Of a stretch of DNA of 64,000 nucleotides, positions 53,201 through 64,000 are shown piece after piece; position 1 is the first letter of the stretch, and each line of letters opens with the position of its first letter. Source of the stretch: Acanthaster planci (taxonomy: Eukaryota > Echinodermata > Asteroidea > Valvatida > Acanthasteridae); contig NW_019091391.1 in assembly GCF_001949145.1 (NCBI RefSeq), forward strand, positions 856,249 to 920,248, in the 5' to 3' direction. The position numbers were made by a program, and so were the translations under genes. The notes beneath the pieces were generated by a model that had not been told where the DNA came from, did no database searches, and was given only the letters and a program-made list of their open reading frames with translations.

Positions 53201-53796
53201 TTTGTACTGGTGTAAGGGGAGTCTAGCTTTTTTATGCGGAACACAGTCTCAAATAACGTGGGTATCGATTTCTGTGAGAAAATCGCGGTAGATATGGCTC
53301 CGCGGAAAACCGAGGGCACATGAAGGCCCACGGTACGATTTCCTGCTCGGATATTATATGCCCAACGGTAAAATAGAATTAGACACAAGTGCATAGGTAC
53401 TATCGGCTTAAGATAACATGATTGAGAATGCATTTTATAGACTTTAAATAAAGCCAGGAATGTGCTAACCTTTCGGTCGAGGTATTTATATTCAGGGAGG
53501 GTGGCCTATTATGTTATTTGAAATACTCCGGTGATAGGTTAAACTGAATTGATCACACTAAGAGAGTCAACTTACAATTTACGGGTGCCTTTGAAAACGT
53601 AACCCTTGGTTTCCGCCCCGTCCGGAAGAACCTTGGTGTCCGCTACGGACTCAGGGTTGGCCATTTGTAGTTGGAATATTTCTTCGTCTCGCGTGGGGAG
53701 CTGCTGCGCCCACGACAGCCTGGAGAAGGAGACTACCAGAAACTGCAGCAGAAGCGCCATTGTGACGGTAGAGGGCGTGAGACGGGGCGACGTCAT
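47238..53796 (-). CDS. NDNF: NDNF, neuron-derived neurotrophic factor (complete, 3 coding exons)
   Basis: Secreted glycoprotein with an N-terminal NDNF domain and fibronectin type III-like repeats. It is a neurotrophic and migration factor in vertebrates and the counterpart of Drosophila nord, a BMP/Hedgehog modulator. Minus-strand exons: 53576-53796, 49051-49169, 47238-48610; 570 aa, human 568. After a signal peptide (residues ~1-30) come QLPTRDEEIFQLQ, FVVEEDNAPVAITVTPC, LPEDGSGS, RIYATTTPDSDHLYPELPTD, VSLAWKPSPSD, ATTRPNKYPFPRLPADKRIK, CDSVTLAWL and LTPDTTYIFDVYV, matching vertebrate NDNF throughout. Exon 1 uses the donor TT/GTAAGT at 53576/53575. An Arg/Glu-rich low-complexity insert lies at residues ~258-287 between the FN3-like units. 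Two MITE copies sit in its two introns. An acceptor-like CTCACAG before the ATG and a donor-like site near 55061 hint at an upstream non-coding exon. Confidence 0.95.
48711..48882. mobile_element. TACGGGCGATT palindromic MITE, copy B (NDNF intron 2)
   Basis: 172 bp from TA to TA. TACGGGCGATTCACAATAG and GAGTTTGCAACACGTTGGCC are mirrored by GGCCAACGCGTTGCAAACTC and CTATTGTGAAACGGCCGTA. The arms enclose GTCGACCC...GGGTCGAC. No ORF. TA at both ends fits a TA target site. Confidence 0.88.
49247..49411. mobile_element. TACGGGCGATT palindromic MITE, copy C (NDNF intron 1)
   Basis: 165 bp, TACGGGCGATTGACAATAGT at left and ACTATTGTGAATCGCCCGTA at right. It is only ~365 bp from copy B, with NDNF exon 2 between the two. 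Confidence 0.88.
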
Positions 53797-56700
53797 TTTC
53801 TGTGAGCGTTCAGTACGAGACCTGTGGATTTGAGTAAACAGTCGAGTAATTACAAGCAATAAGCAATTACGGATTTAATCGGCAAGTATTGCTCATCCGT
53901 CAAAAGTCCAATAAACAGGAAGCTGAAGGAAAAATCGACTGACAAGTTAGGCATCGAGATGACGCGGAAAACATCTGGGTTCAGGTCAATCGTGGTGCCG
54001 GATGAGAAAAAAATAACCAGGTCAAAAGTTAACGAGTCAACCAACTAAAAGTGAAATGGAAAATGTGAGTATGACGTAAACTATTCTCGCTCGTAGATTC
54101 GGAAGCAGATCATAACAAATTAATCAATTCAATATTCCATCTTTGGACATCAGTCGACGACAAAATTGGACTTCCTAGAAGAATCTGATTTTTGAATTCT
54201 GTTTAAGTATTGAACTGGACAGAATGAGTGATGGTTGGAAAAGAAGTTCAGAGACAAGACGTGAGTTGAACTTCACCTGCAAGTATAAGAGCGTCAACTG
54301 CACGTTGAGGCAAGCAGTGGGACAGGTGGTGGCCAGATCATTCTCCTTGACATTTGCTATATATAACACGAGGACATGGGAGACACGACCTCATTAGTAG
54401 CGGCTAATTGGTCATGATTGCACCCAATTACTTCATGCTTGTTAGTCCCTCCAAGCACGTGCCAACCGAATCCTCGTTTTGAACAAGTACATGTCACGTG
54501 CTATCGGAACACGGCAAGTTACATTTCTTTCAAACGAAGCTATGAGGATGGAAAGAGAGGTTATGATTTATATGTTGGACTTTTCTTACTTTGATTGAAG
54601 GTTTCATAAATTTTAGTTGTCACGATCATTGACAGGTTAAAGGTAAAACTCAACATATAAGCCCTCTGAACAGTGAATGTGAAGGTTATGGCTATGGCTT
54701 CACGTTTTTGTCAGTAGGGCGATACGGAAGCTATCCGTAGCCGCAATGTATATGACACGACTCACTCTGGCACAGTTTCTCAGTATGATAAACTGTTTGC
54801 AATTTGAAGAACGAGATTGGTTGATTGTGTCACAGTGAGTAGACATCGAGACAAGAACCCTAAAGCCACAAGATATTTCCTTGTGGTCCAGCACAATCAA
54901 ACAGAAATGTAGGGCCTAACAAGATAAGTGATGTTTCTGTGAAAAAACTAAATGCTAAACATTGCACTGTGACGATAGGGCGCGCCAGGACCTCAGCAAT
55001 ACAAAGGATCAAACCTTTGGAAATTACCCTTAACGGGCGAACAGGAATCGTACCTACTTACTTCTCTTGTTGTAGACTGTTCCGCTGGTCCTAGCCTGTA
55101 CGGGGTTGACCGCGAAACGACAAAATCGACTGGAAAACAAATCGCATTGATAACACAAGACAGAACACTCCCGAACCCCGACGAGACAATCGGTGTTCCC
55201 ACGGACCTCTTTACGTGACAGGGAGACGCATCTTTGGACCAGGCTCAGGAAATGGTAGTTGTGACGGTCTGAGTTAAAGGCGGCCTCCCTGGCGTATCTA
55301 GCGCGCTGCAGTGCGCAGCCGAAATATCGTCAAGAGGGCGAGGATGATACGGGCGCTCAATGTTGCCGTCAGATATTGAAGAACAAACTTCTACAGGATG
55401 GAAAAGAGATGGTCAGGAGAGCCCCGGTAAGATGTTGATTTCTATGCTGCTGCCTTAGCTCTCGTCACACGGTGAAATGGCCTAGCCTCTACCACGCCGG
55501 TGGCTATTTACATGGCGCGCTTAAGCCCGGGCCTGACACGTTGCCCCAAGTCGCACGCACGCCAGCCTGAGAACCGTGTACTTCCGGAGATCAAACCCCA
55601 TCACAGCATCCCGTCCCGGAACATCCGGGCGAGTCTGAACGACGACTCCAAACCTGGCGAGCAGGAGCCAGGCCCAAGACTTTTTTCCTTTGGTCTTCCC
55701 AGAGGAAAGGAAATGCAGAGTTCACTCGTGTACAAAAAAAATAAAATAACAGGAAAGCCGAGCGGACGCCCCTGGTAGACACGCTGGCAACAGGACGCGA
55801 TGGCGGGCGAGGGACCCGCTAAACGCCCTCCGCTACCCTCGCGTTCTAACCGGTTTTGACATCTCCCGCTGATGACCCATGTGTGCTGTTGGCAGCCACT
55901 CAGCAGGATACCAGCTGACTGAAGTTCGTCAGCCATTACGACATATGTCATTACCACGAGGCATTATAAAACAACACTTCGCGCACCAATTTAAATGTAA
56001 ATAAAAGGTGAGTTTAACCGAATGACTTCTCAGTGAGACAGCAACGAAAGAGAGCCGAGCCATTTCTGTCTCATCGTAGGACGACGTTTGTGGTGAACTC
56101 ATCAAATTCTAGGAAACCAACAAAGAGCAGACGCATAATTTTGACACAGTAACGGGATATGGGCTTTCCTTCCGGCTAAACGTCCCCGGCCACGAGATGA
56201 CCGTCCGGGTAGCGTTCGAGCGGCCCTCTCCCTACCGGGCAGACGGCGCTGCGGGCCAGGCAGGGCCCTTCCGTCTACCAGTCGCCTAGTATCCGGGCAG
56301 TCTCCCGTCGTCAAATACCGCCCAGCGATGGGTGACCGACGCCCGCCCTAGCCTCGCTGAATTTTCCCTTCCTTTTTCAACTCGGCCGCGTAATTGTTGA
56401 AACACCTGACCAAGATGTGCCCATTATTTCGCAATTAACATGTTTAATAGCATACAATTTATTCTGAAATGAAAAAAATCGTACTTATACACCAAAAAAG
56501 TTTCACTTTAACTTCAGCACAAAGACATAGCGAATGAAGACATAAATAATAAATGCCATACATAATCTCTCATAATCTCATTTCTACTGCGAGAGTATAA
56601 CTCACAGCATAAAAAATATGACACCTTTGTGTTACATTAAAACTTCGAGTAGGCCCCTACATCGCGTAAGGAACATAATCCTCTAAGTAAGTACCGGTAA

Positions 56701-59700
56701 CTCCTCTAGCCAAAGCACCAAACACTGAACGTCGAGAACATTGGTTACCACCGTGTCTGGTTACACACCTCAACAGTTCATATCTCGCGCTCACTTCTAG
56801 TTCTAGAAGTAATTGCCCGGAGTTCAGAGCAGACACATAAAACTGTGTTAAAACCCCGCCAGGCGTCGAAATACGGGTCTGCTCAATGTCGAGCGTAAAT
56901 CTTAAAAAGAAATTCAAAAATCAAAATACGGCAATGACAGACCGCAGTTATCAAACCATTTGTAATTTACAACTGCTCGCTTTTACAACCAATCAACTCC
57001 CCTCGATAAGAGTTCCGCAGTTTTCGGTTACACTTTCCCGCCAATTTCCAGCCCACAAATAACGCCCGTCTAGTTCCCGCCGGAGCACCGCGAGCACCAA
57101 TTTTTGATTTAAGCACTCTCTCCTCGGCGTGGAGGGTTTTTCCCTCGAATGCAAGGAGAAAGAGCCGACTCCCTCGTCTGGGGCGTTCTCATTACTTCGT
57201 CTGCCGTGGAAATTGCCGGTAACGTATCTGGCGTTCGCTACAATTACCGCCTTCACGAAATTCCAGTCCTTCATACACAAGACATTAAAAAAGTCTAAAC
57301 AGCTCTTCCGGTCCCTACATTTCCAGCTTTTAATCAAAATGCATGCCTCGGCTGAGGGATGTGTTAAGGCTCGGATCTGGTCGCCTTATCTTCCTGTTTT
57401 GAGGAAAATTGTCCTTTGTACTTTCTGGGGCACGTAGAATTTAGTTGAACATTGGCGTTCAATTAAGCCTTCGATATGAACGTTACTTGTGTGTGAATGT
57501 GTTGTAAGTTTCGCAAAACTCCTTGTAGAAGGATATGCTAAGATAAAATGGCAAAAAGTGAGTTACAGAAGGGTGGTGCTTTCAGGAAGTAGAGAACATT
57601 GCGAAATGCTACCACATCTAATAAACCAAACACATAATATTTCATGGAAACCACACATCAAAACATGATGACAACTCCGAATCGCACTTAAAATAATATG
57701 GTTTGATGCAAGGCAGCTGGCCACTGGGCATGCTTATCATTTCGTGACAACATTCAAACCTTTCCTCGGAGATATTACAATCGGGGGGAAATAAGACAGA
57801 AACAAATCAAATTTCGACTCAATAGACAATTCTGTAAAGCAGGCATACGCTCGGCACAGCAAACCCGCCCCGTTCCAACACACACTTGTGCCCGTCTGGA
57901 GGCACGTTTCCTATCTGGGGGCTGACCGAAGTTGACACGTCAAGGGGCCACGCTAGGTGAAGGCCTTTTCGTCTCGCTCACGTGAGGTGCAGATGTGACT
58001 TGAAATTAGAATAAAATGCTTGTTGATCTCGCTAGTTTCCTTTTGTCTTTATAGGAGCGTAACTCCAGTTACTCGTGACTGTCGAGTACTTTTATAGAAC
58101 CCTTGGGGTACTCAAAAGCTGGAGAAAATAAAGATCGTGAGTGAATAAGGCGGTTGTAATGGCAATTTGAAAAAGCTCTTAATAAAGCCACGTAGACAAA
58201 GATTTCGCAAACGTTCTCGTTTAGGTTAAATACTCCAAAATATGAAAAAAAATCAACATACACGCGGAAATACATCGAAATTCACTCGAAAACTAATAAA
58301 TGTTAGGCATTTTTACCTTATCCCTTAATTCTGAGGAAGGCAGAACAGCGCACAATTTGCCGATTCGTCATGAGTTTTGCTCAGGCAACAAATCAATCCA
58401 TAGCTTGTTCCAACCAAGGGGCCCAGTTCAAATATCCTTATGAAATTTTAAACACTGTTTTGGGGTCCAGGCATAGTTCTTGATTAAAACTCGGTTTTGG
58501 AAACAAGCACCACCCTTCAACTTTTTTTGTCTCAACAGCCTTAACCCTTACGGAGAGGGACTTGGGTGTGTAAGAGGCTGTACACGCGGATATAATACAG
58601 TGCGCGCCATCTTCGCTCACTACGGATTGGGGGTGAATTGGGGCCAACTGGGTGGATAGAATGTAGGCTTATTAGGGTGTCGACAACCCCCGTTTATGGG
58701 TGTCAGCTATGTCGCGATGTCGTCGTGCCCCGGGTTAATGGGCCAGACGAGCGTAAACAGGCTATAAATCAGCCTCGTAGATACACCTGGCCCGGGGGAG
58801 GCCCCCGAACCGCCACGATAACCGCAGAGTAGATTTACTGTCGATCCCGCCTTTGAGATTGAGTAACCTCACGGGGCCCCGGTGGTGCCTGTACATTCTC
58901 AGGTGAAGGTGTGACGGTTCAGATAAACTTGTCATCTTCCTTTCGCTTACGCGGCCACTGACGGAGCACAAATCACACTACAGTGTCTGCGTGCACACCC
59001 GCTGGCTTGGCATTTCAAGTTTTCTTATCCGCAAAAAGAAAGTAATCATAACTTGTCAATACAACGGTTATCAAATACAATATTTACCTCGCGGCACCTC
59101 TTCGGAGTTTAAATATAGAATGCCGGGCCAAATAGGGCGACAGTTATACAGTTAAATGACGCTTGAAGCTCCATTTAATGATGAATGTAGGGTCCATTTC
59201 TCCTACAACTTCAGAATAAATGTTGGCCTTCAACATTGAGAACTATTATTTATACGCGATGCGATTGAAAACTATTATTTATTCGGGCTAGTGACGGTTT
59301 ATGACGCACCGAGCGGTTTATTCGGTAATGCTGTACACAGAGGAATGCGCAAGCCCGCGCATAACTGGAAAAAGGCACTGAAATTCGGTACATGGTAACC
59401 TAGAGCCCATTTGGAATTTTTAGACTGTTTAATTCCTCCTGTCCTCCTCGGAAAAAGGATATCACTGTGAAAAAGAGCTGGAGTACTGTTGTTATTGAAA
59501 GGTTGAAGAGCAGGTGTTTGCTGAGTCCTCGATTCTCCATGCACATTTAACAATCCAAATCGGCCACATACTTCCACCAACGTGCCATTTCAGTTACTTT
59601 AATAACAGAAATCGAGGAAATGGTGCTTGGCGTCACTGGTGGTACAAATACAACATGCTTCTTTTCGTTCAATCGTTCGAGATGCACTCAGTTAAGCGGA

Positions 59701-60148
59701 AACGCTTTTAATTAAAGTTGCCCCGCGGAATGAACCAAAGGAAATAATCGACTCACTGTCGCTCCATACTCCTTGTCCTTCCTGTTTGCTTACTGCAGCC
59801 GATAACTGAAGAAAAATCCCAGAAAAAAACAGTAATCCATTTCAAAGCCCTCTAAACAATCTTACATTTTGCAAGCTGTTTTTCTATTCAATCGCACCCT
59901 AAATTTGTAATTATTGACGACAAAACGATTCTTGGAAAGTGTCTAGTCTGGTGCCGTGTTGACAACGCCCAGCTGGCTGTAAGGTGACCCATTTCCCCGA
60001 CCCTCTGTACTGATTTGAAGAAAGCCACAATGCCGTGGATTAATGTGCACGATGTGCCCGCTGGTTGAACCATGAGATGGATTACTTTAAGTCTAAGGTA
60101 TAAAGCCAAGTCTTTGATAATGGAGGGCAATTTTCAGGGGCACTTGTG

Positions 60149-60356
60149 GGCTGCATCCAAATTTGTTGGAGTCTAGAGCAAGGTCTAGGTCTTTGCTCTT
60201 TGGAAATGCGCAAGGATATAGGCTGACAATAGACGTAGGCCGTGTCCGAAACGGGCTTCCAGGGCTACGGCTGGGTCTATTGTCTGCGCATCTCCACGCA
60301 TTTCCAGTGGAGCGAAGACCTAGACCTAGCTCTAGACAGGAGATTCGGATGCAGCC
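60149..60356 (+). mobile_element. ~208-bp foldback repeat (same family as 15864-15976)
   Basis: Left arm GGCTGCATCCAAATTTGTTG, then TCTAGAGCAAGGTCTAGGTC and GGAAATGCG. The right arm is its reverse complement: CGCATTTCCAGTGGAGC, GACCTAGACCTAGCTCTAGA, ATTCGGATGCAGCC. The centre has CCGTGTCCGAAACGGGC. A second copy 44 kb away shows it is a dispersed non-autonomous element. Confidence 0.75.
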
Positions 60357-62260
60357 GTAGCCGTATAGCTCTACCTCCAAAAAGGCACCTCGGAGTACAG
60401 TAGATATGGCGCCAACAGTACGCAAAGCTCGGACGGTTTTTCTGGTGCATGTAGTAAATGTTTCAACATGCTTGGCCCGCACAGACAATTTGGAGCATGT
60501 TTGGGGAGAGCACTGCGCGCGCGCACACCTTACTCCTTGCACTTGACGTTTGACGACTTCTGAGCGAGTTGAATTAGAACTCTAACACTTGCTGGTGGTT
60601 TATCTTCAAGGCGCGGCATTCACCGACTCCAGAGCTCGGCCGCTTTTCACTCCCCGTCCAAACTACTCGAAAGGCACATGGAATGTTGTCATAGATGCCG
60701 CTTATTTATTGCCTTCCAAGAGATAAGTGGTTAACCTTCTATAGACCAGCCCTGATTCTCCGCCCACTTCATGCGCTCAGCAATACACAAAAATGCAAAT
60801 TCCCTGCCACGAAAAAAATCAACCATGAAAAAGAGTGACAAACAGGTTGTTTCCGATAATCATTGTTTATTTTGTGGTCTGACGAGTACCACTCCGGGAC
60901 TCCAAAAACACGTGGGAAGGATTATGGGACCCCACCGCGAACGCCAGTCGACGGGCATTCATCAACATGAGGCTGGCACGCGCCACACGCGGTTGATTAG
61001 CCTTGAGAGAATTCTACACAATCGCTTGTCCGCGATACTGTATCCAGAGGAAGTTGCGTAAGGTAGTTTCCATTCAAGCCTGAGAGTTGGCAACTCGTGC
61101 ATCAATATTGTTCTTACTGTTGGCATTTATCTCTGTGCATTTGCATGATAAGTTACAATCCTGTACATCACTCTTAAAGGCTCACTACGTCGTGTGCGTT
61201 TACTGACTGCACACCTTGAACTGTGATAAAAACGAGTGCGGTGAAGTCTACATCACAAGCTGAACGACGAAGCTTGGAAATCGTGTTTGTCATTTGTGGA
61301 TTTCCAGGATGCTCCAACGAAAAACAGACATGGAAATGAACCAATAGTCAAAGAATTATCCAGCTGAAATTCATTGTTGCATTAGTTTTACCTGCCCGTA
61401 ATGGCACTTGAACATCATTTTGTGCGCGCAACGCTGTGCATTATTACACAGTCTCGTTGACGGAGGAAATTTAGAGCCCCTTCCCCGTTGTAAATGGACG
61501 TAAAATGTACTATGGGCATCAAATTCCCAAATAAATCCAGGCAGATGGAGAATAACTCCTCATGAACTTGAATATTGAGAACATCGTGCATCTACGATTG
61601 GGCAAGTCAGTGAGAATGAAGGAGAACCCAGTTTCGTAATTTTGTGATCACTGGCTGGTAATGCGCTGGTGCGGGTGTGTTCACTTCGCAAGTGGGTCTT
61701 ATTCGTAGTTCGGTATTCGCCTTGTCTGGAGGTGCAGAGGGTATCGTACAATCAGTGAAGATGTCTAACGTATTCCTAGATTCTTAACATAGTTGAAAGC
61801 TGAACTTGAAGTTTGTCTTGAGCTGCGAATACAATAAAAACGTTTGCACAGTGCGCCATCTTGAAGGCAAGGCCATCAATCCTGTATGGTGTACATGAAT
61901 AGAGGCTCCGTGCTTTCATTGTCAGTGTATTAGCGCAACACAACTACCCTCCGTGATGGCGCACCGTGAAAGCACTCCATAGAAGAACAAATTCCGTTCA
62001 ACATGAAACTGGTTAAAAAAAAAAAAACTTTGGACGCTCCTCTGTATTGATAAGAGCGGCTGTCCTCCCGGAAGAACGTGTTCTGCAGCGTTCTCCGAAC
62101 CTGCCCATGACCTCCGGGAGGAACGCAGAGCCGAGATCACAAGTGCACGTCAACCAATGAGAAACCTAGAAACCCAAACCTGACAGGTGCACTGTGGCGG
62201 CTGGCGGAGTCTGGAAATGCTCAGTTTGACAACCCGCAGCTCTCTCGGGAGAAAAACCAA

Positions 62261-62284
62261 CACACACACACACACACACACACA
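62261..62284. repeat. (CA)12 microsatellite
   Basis: Twelve uninterrupted CA units. Confidence 0.95.
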
Positions 62285-64000
62285 AATGCCCTCAGTACTC
62301 GTAAGAATCTGTTTTGTTTGCTTGTCGAGATTTAAAACAATGACTGATCGAGGTTAATAATGGGATCATTCGGGAAATCCGGGAGTTTGAATGGAATGTA
62401 ACTCTCAAATCAATGTCGAGCCTGAGGCCTGTTGTTTACACGTCCGCTGTTACACCTTCTTGAATACAATTGATTCTATTGTTGCTTTATATCGAGGTCA
62501 AAATGTACACTTTTATTTATTCCTTGTTCACGCAGATGGTGCACCCATGGAGATATACCGGACATCAAAAAGGAAGGATGCGCCCCCAAGCGATGAGAAA
62601 CATTTTTGATAAAATATATTGAGCAAACAATCGCAACGCGCAAACGTCGTGTACTGATCCCATGAGAACTTCTGTAAAAAGTTCCACATGACTGAAATGA
62701 AACGTTACTTGAGCAGCTACATGAAGCACGTAATGTGTCATGGCCTTGTAGTGACACCTCACAAATCACATCGCGTGAGAAGTATTTCCTGGAGGCAAAA
62801 CTCAGCTTCGCATTATAGCACATAGACAATCGCAGCGCAACAGTATTTCGCCACATCGAGGAAAATATCATCTAACTGAAAAAAAAACAATTAAAATCAC
62901 ACCCAACAAAGCTCTACATAAAAAAAGATTTACCATGCCAAGAAGGAAATTTACAACTGCGATGGCCCTTCATGGCCACCATATTATGAGTTGAAAAAGT
63001 TTACGTCCCTAAAGCCGCGTTCGTCATATCATGGAGGAAGGAACAAAAACCTACGGTAGAACCGGTAAACCTTAGTAGGTCTTACCTTATCACGACAGAT
63101 ACCACCATTTTTCACCTCGGTATGCCAAAGCTCGACTGCAGGCGATGTACTCGAATCAATTATCCTTCCATCAGAACGAGGATGCAGTCAACCAAATGCC
63201 ATGATAACAACTGGTATCCCGGCACAAACGACACCGATGCCAAGTAAGCGTCCCCCCAAAAATCCAGCCCTTCAGTAAGACGGTTTAACAGATCGAAAGT
63301 GAGAATCTTCGCTTGACTTTCGACAACCAAGCAGTTATCGAAGTGATGAAAGTCGAGTGCCGCACCTAACACTGGTGCGCTCCTCAACGTAGCCACACCT
63401 CCGTCCCTTTACGACTTTGGCTGCAGTCCCAATACGCGCAGGTCCGTCTGACGGTGTGAACATGTACATGTACATCTACTCTCCCGTTGTATGTTTTCTT
63501 GGGGCACTCTGCTTATATAGAGGGAAGGGCTAGCCCAGCAGCGCGGAATACTTTCCGTCTTACATCAACAAATAAACAATGGGCCAGGGCCCGGCGCAGA
63601 CTAGCCGATGCCGACCGGTGAGAATTATTGGGGTCGGGTCAAGAAACCAGGCTAAGTTGTCACAATTTTTACCCTTGGAAGAAGCTTTAGCGCTCTCCAC
63701 TGCCTCTGAATAGACCTGAAAGGATGGTCTATGGTTTACTCGAAGGATAATATTGATTTCTGCGCGAGAGAATGGTGGTGCATTTGATCGTTGTTGGGCA
63801 CACTACTGATGCATCCAGCCAATTCCACCAAACTCCAAAGGAAGGTGCACTTTAAGTTACTTCTTTCGGCGACAGAAGCTAAATATGAATAAACAATTAT
63901 GCTAATCGGTATAAACATTAACATATACCAACTGCTCTGAACAGCGGCGGGAGATTGTATATAATTATGCCATTCTTTTTTTTTTAAATTGTTCTAACAA

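Larger units (their letters stand above)
53797..64000. other. 10-kb region upstream of NDNF without a supported gene
   Basis: Scanned on both strands; no exon with recognisable protein similarity. It likely contains the NDNF promoter and one or more 5' UTR exons (donor-like AGAGAA/GTAAGT on the minus strand near 55061). It also holds the foldback repeat at 60149-60356 and a CA microsatellite. Confidence 0.5.

Noticed and set aside
60093-60542. 149-aa open frame on the minus strand
   Set aside because: Runs through the foldback repeat at 60149-60356; composition and lack of splice context do not support a gene.
60771-61061. 96-aa plus-strand frame with a CLFC...H...H pattern, possible zinc finger
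   Set aside because: Spacing (CX2C, 11 residues, H, 7 residues, H) does not fit a C2H2 finger and no flanking finger or splice pattern is present.

Overview
The window is nuclear DNA of an animal with intron-rich protein genes. Six or more exons per gene, GT-AG introns of 0.1-5 kb, single-copy orthologues of human genes and many palindromic non-autonomous transposons all point this way. Gene content suggests an invertebrate deuterostome, most likely an ambulacrarian such as an echinoderm: an RGR-type opsin, lineage-duplicated ependymin-related secreted proteins, and foldback elements with minisatellite arms like the TU elements of sea urchin. The species call is an inference of moderate confidence. 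There are no bacterial operons, CRISPR arrays, rRNA genes or convincing tRNA genes.

Seven protein genes can be reconstructed to full length by joining exons at GT-AG boundaries with consistent phase. From left to right: COPS4 (minus, 10 coding exons, 405 aa); ependymin-related protein A (plus, 6 exons, 252 aa); LIN54 (minus, 9 coding exons, 746 aa); NME5 (plus, 5 exons, 214 aa); an RGR-like opsin (minus, 5 exons, 303 aa); ependymin-related protein B (plus, 6 exons, 224 aa), which lies wholly inside the first coding intron of the opsin gene on the opposite strand; and NDNF (minus, 3 coding exons, 570 aa). The genes do not form one pathway: a signalosome subunit, a cell-cycle transcription factor, a ciliary protein, a photopigment-type receptor, a secreted BMP/FGF-related modulator and two secreted EPDR proteins. 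LIN54 and COPS4 are also neighbours on human chromosome 4, so part of the order looks ancient.

Layout: 0-2.5 kb is downstream of COPS4. 2.5-9.5 kb is COPS4; its first exon is bracketed by inverted arrays of a 16-bp repeat (8.7-9.3 kb and 9.8-10.9 kb). 12-14.3 kb is ependymin-related A with a TATA box. 14.3-19.6 kb is intergenic and LIN54 3' UTR. 19.6-27.1 kb is LIN54. 27.3-30.3 kb is the divergent LIN54/NME5 interval, with a 744-bp near-perfect palindrome. 30.3-33.2 kb is NME5. 35.3-42.6 kb is the opsin with nested ependymin-related B. 47.2-53.8 kb is NDNF, whose introns carry two copies of a short palindromic MITE. 53.8-64 kb has no gene I can support.
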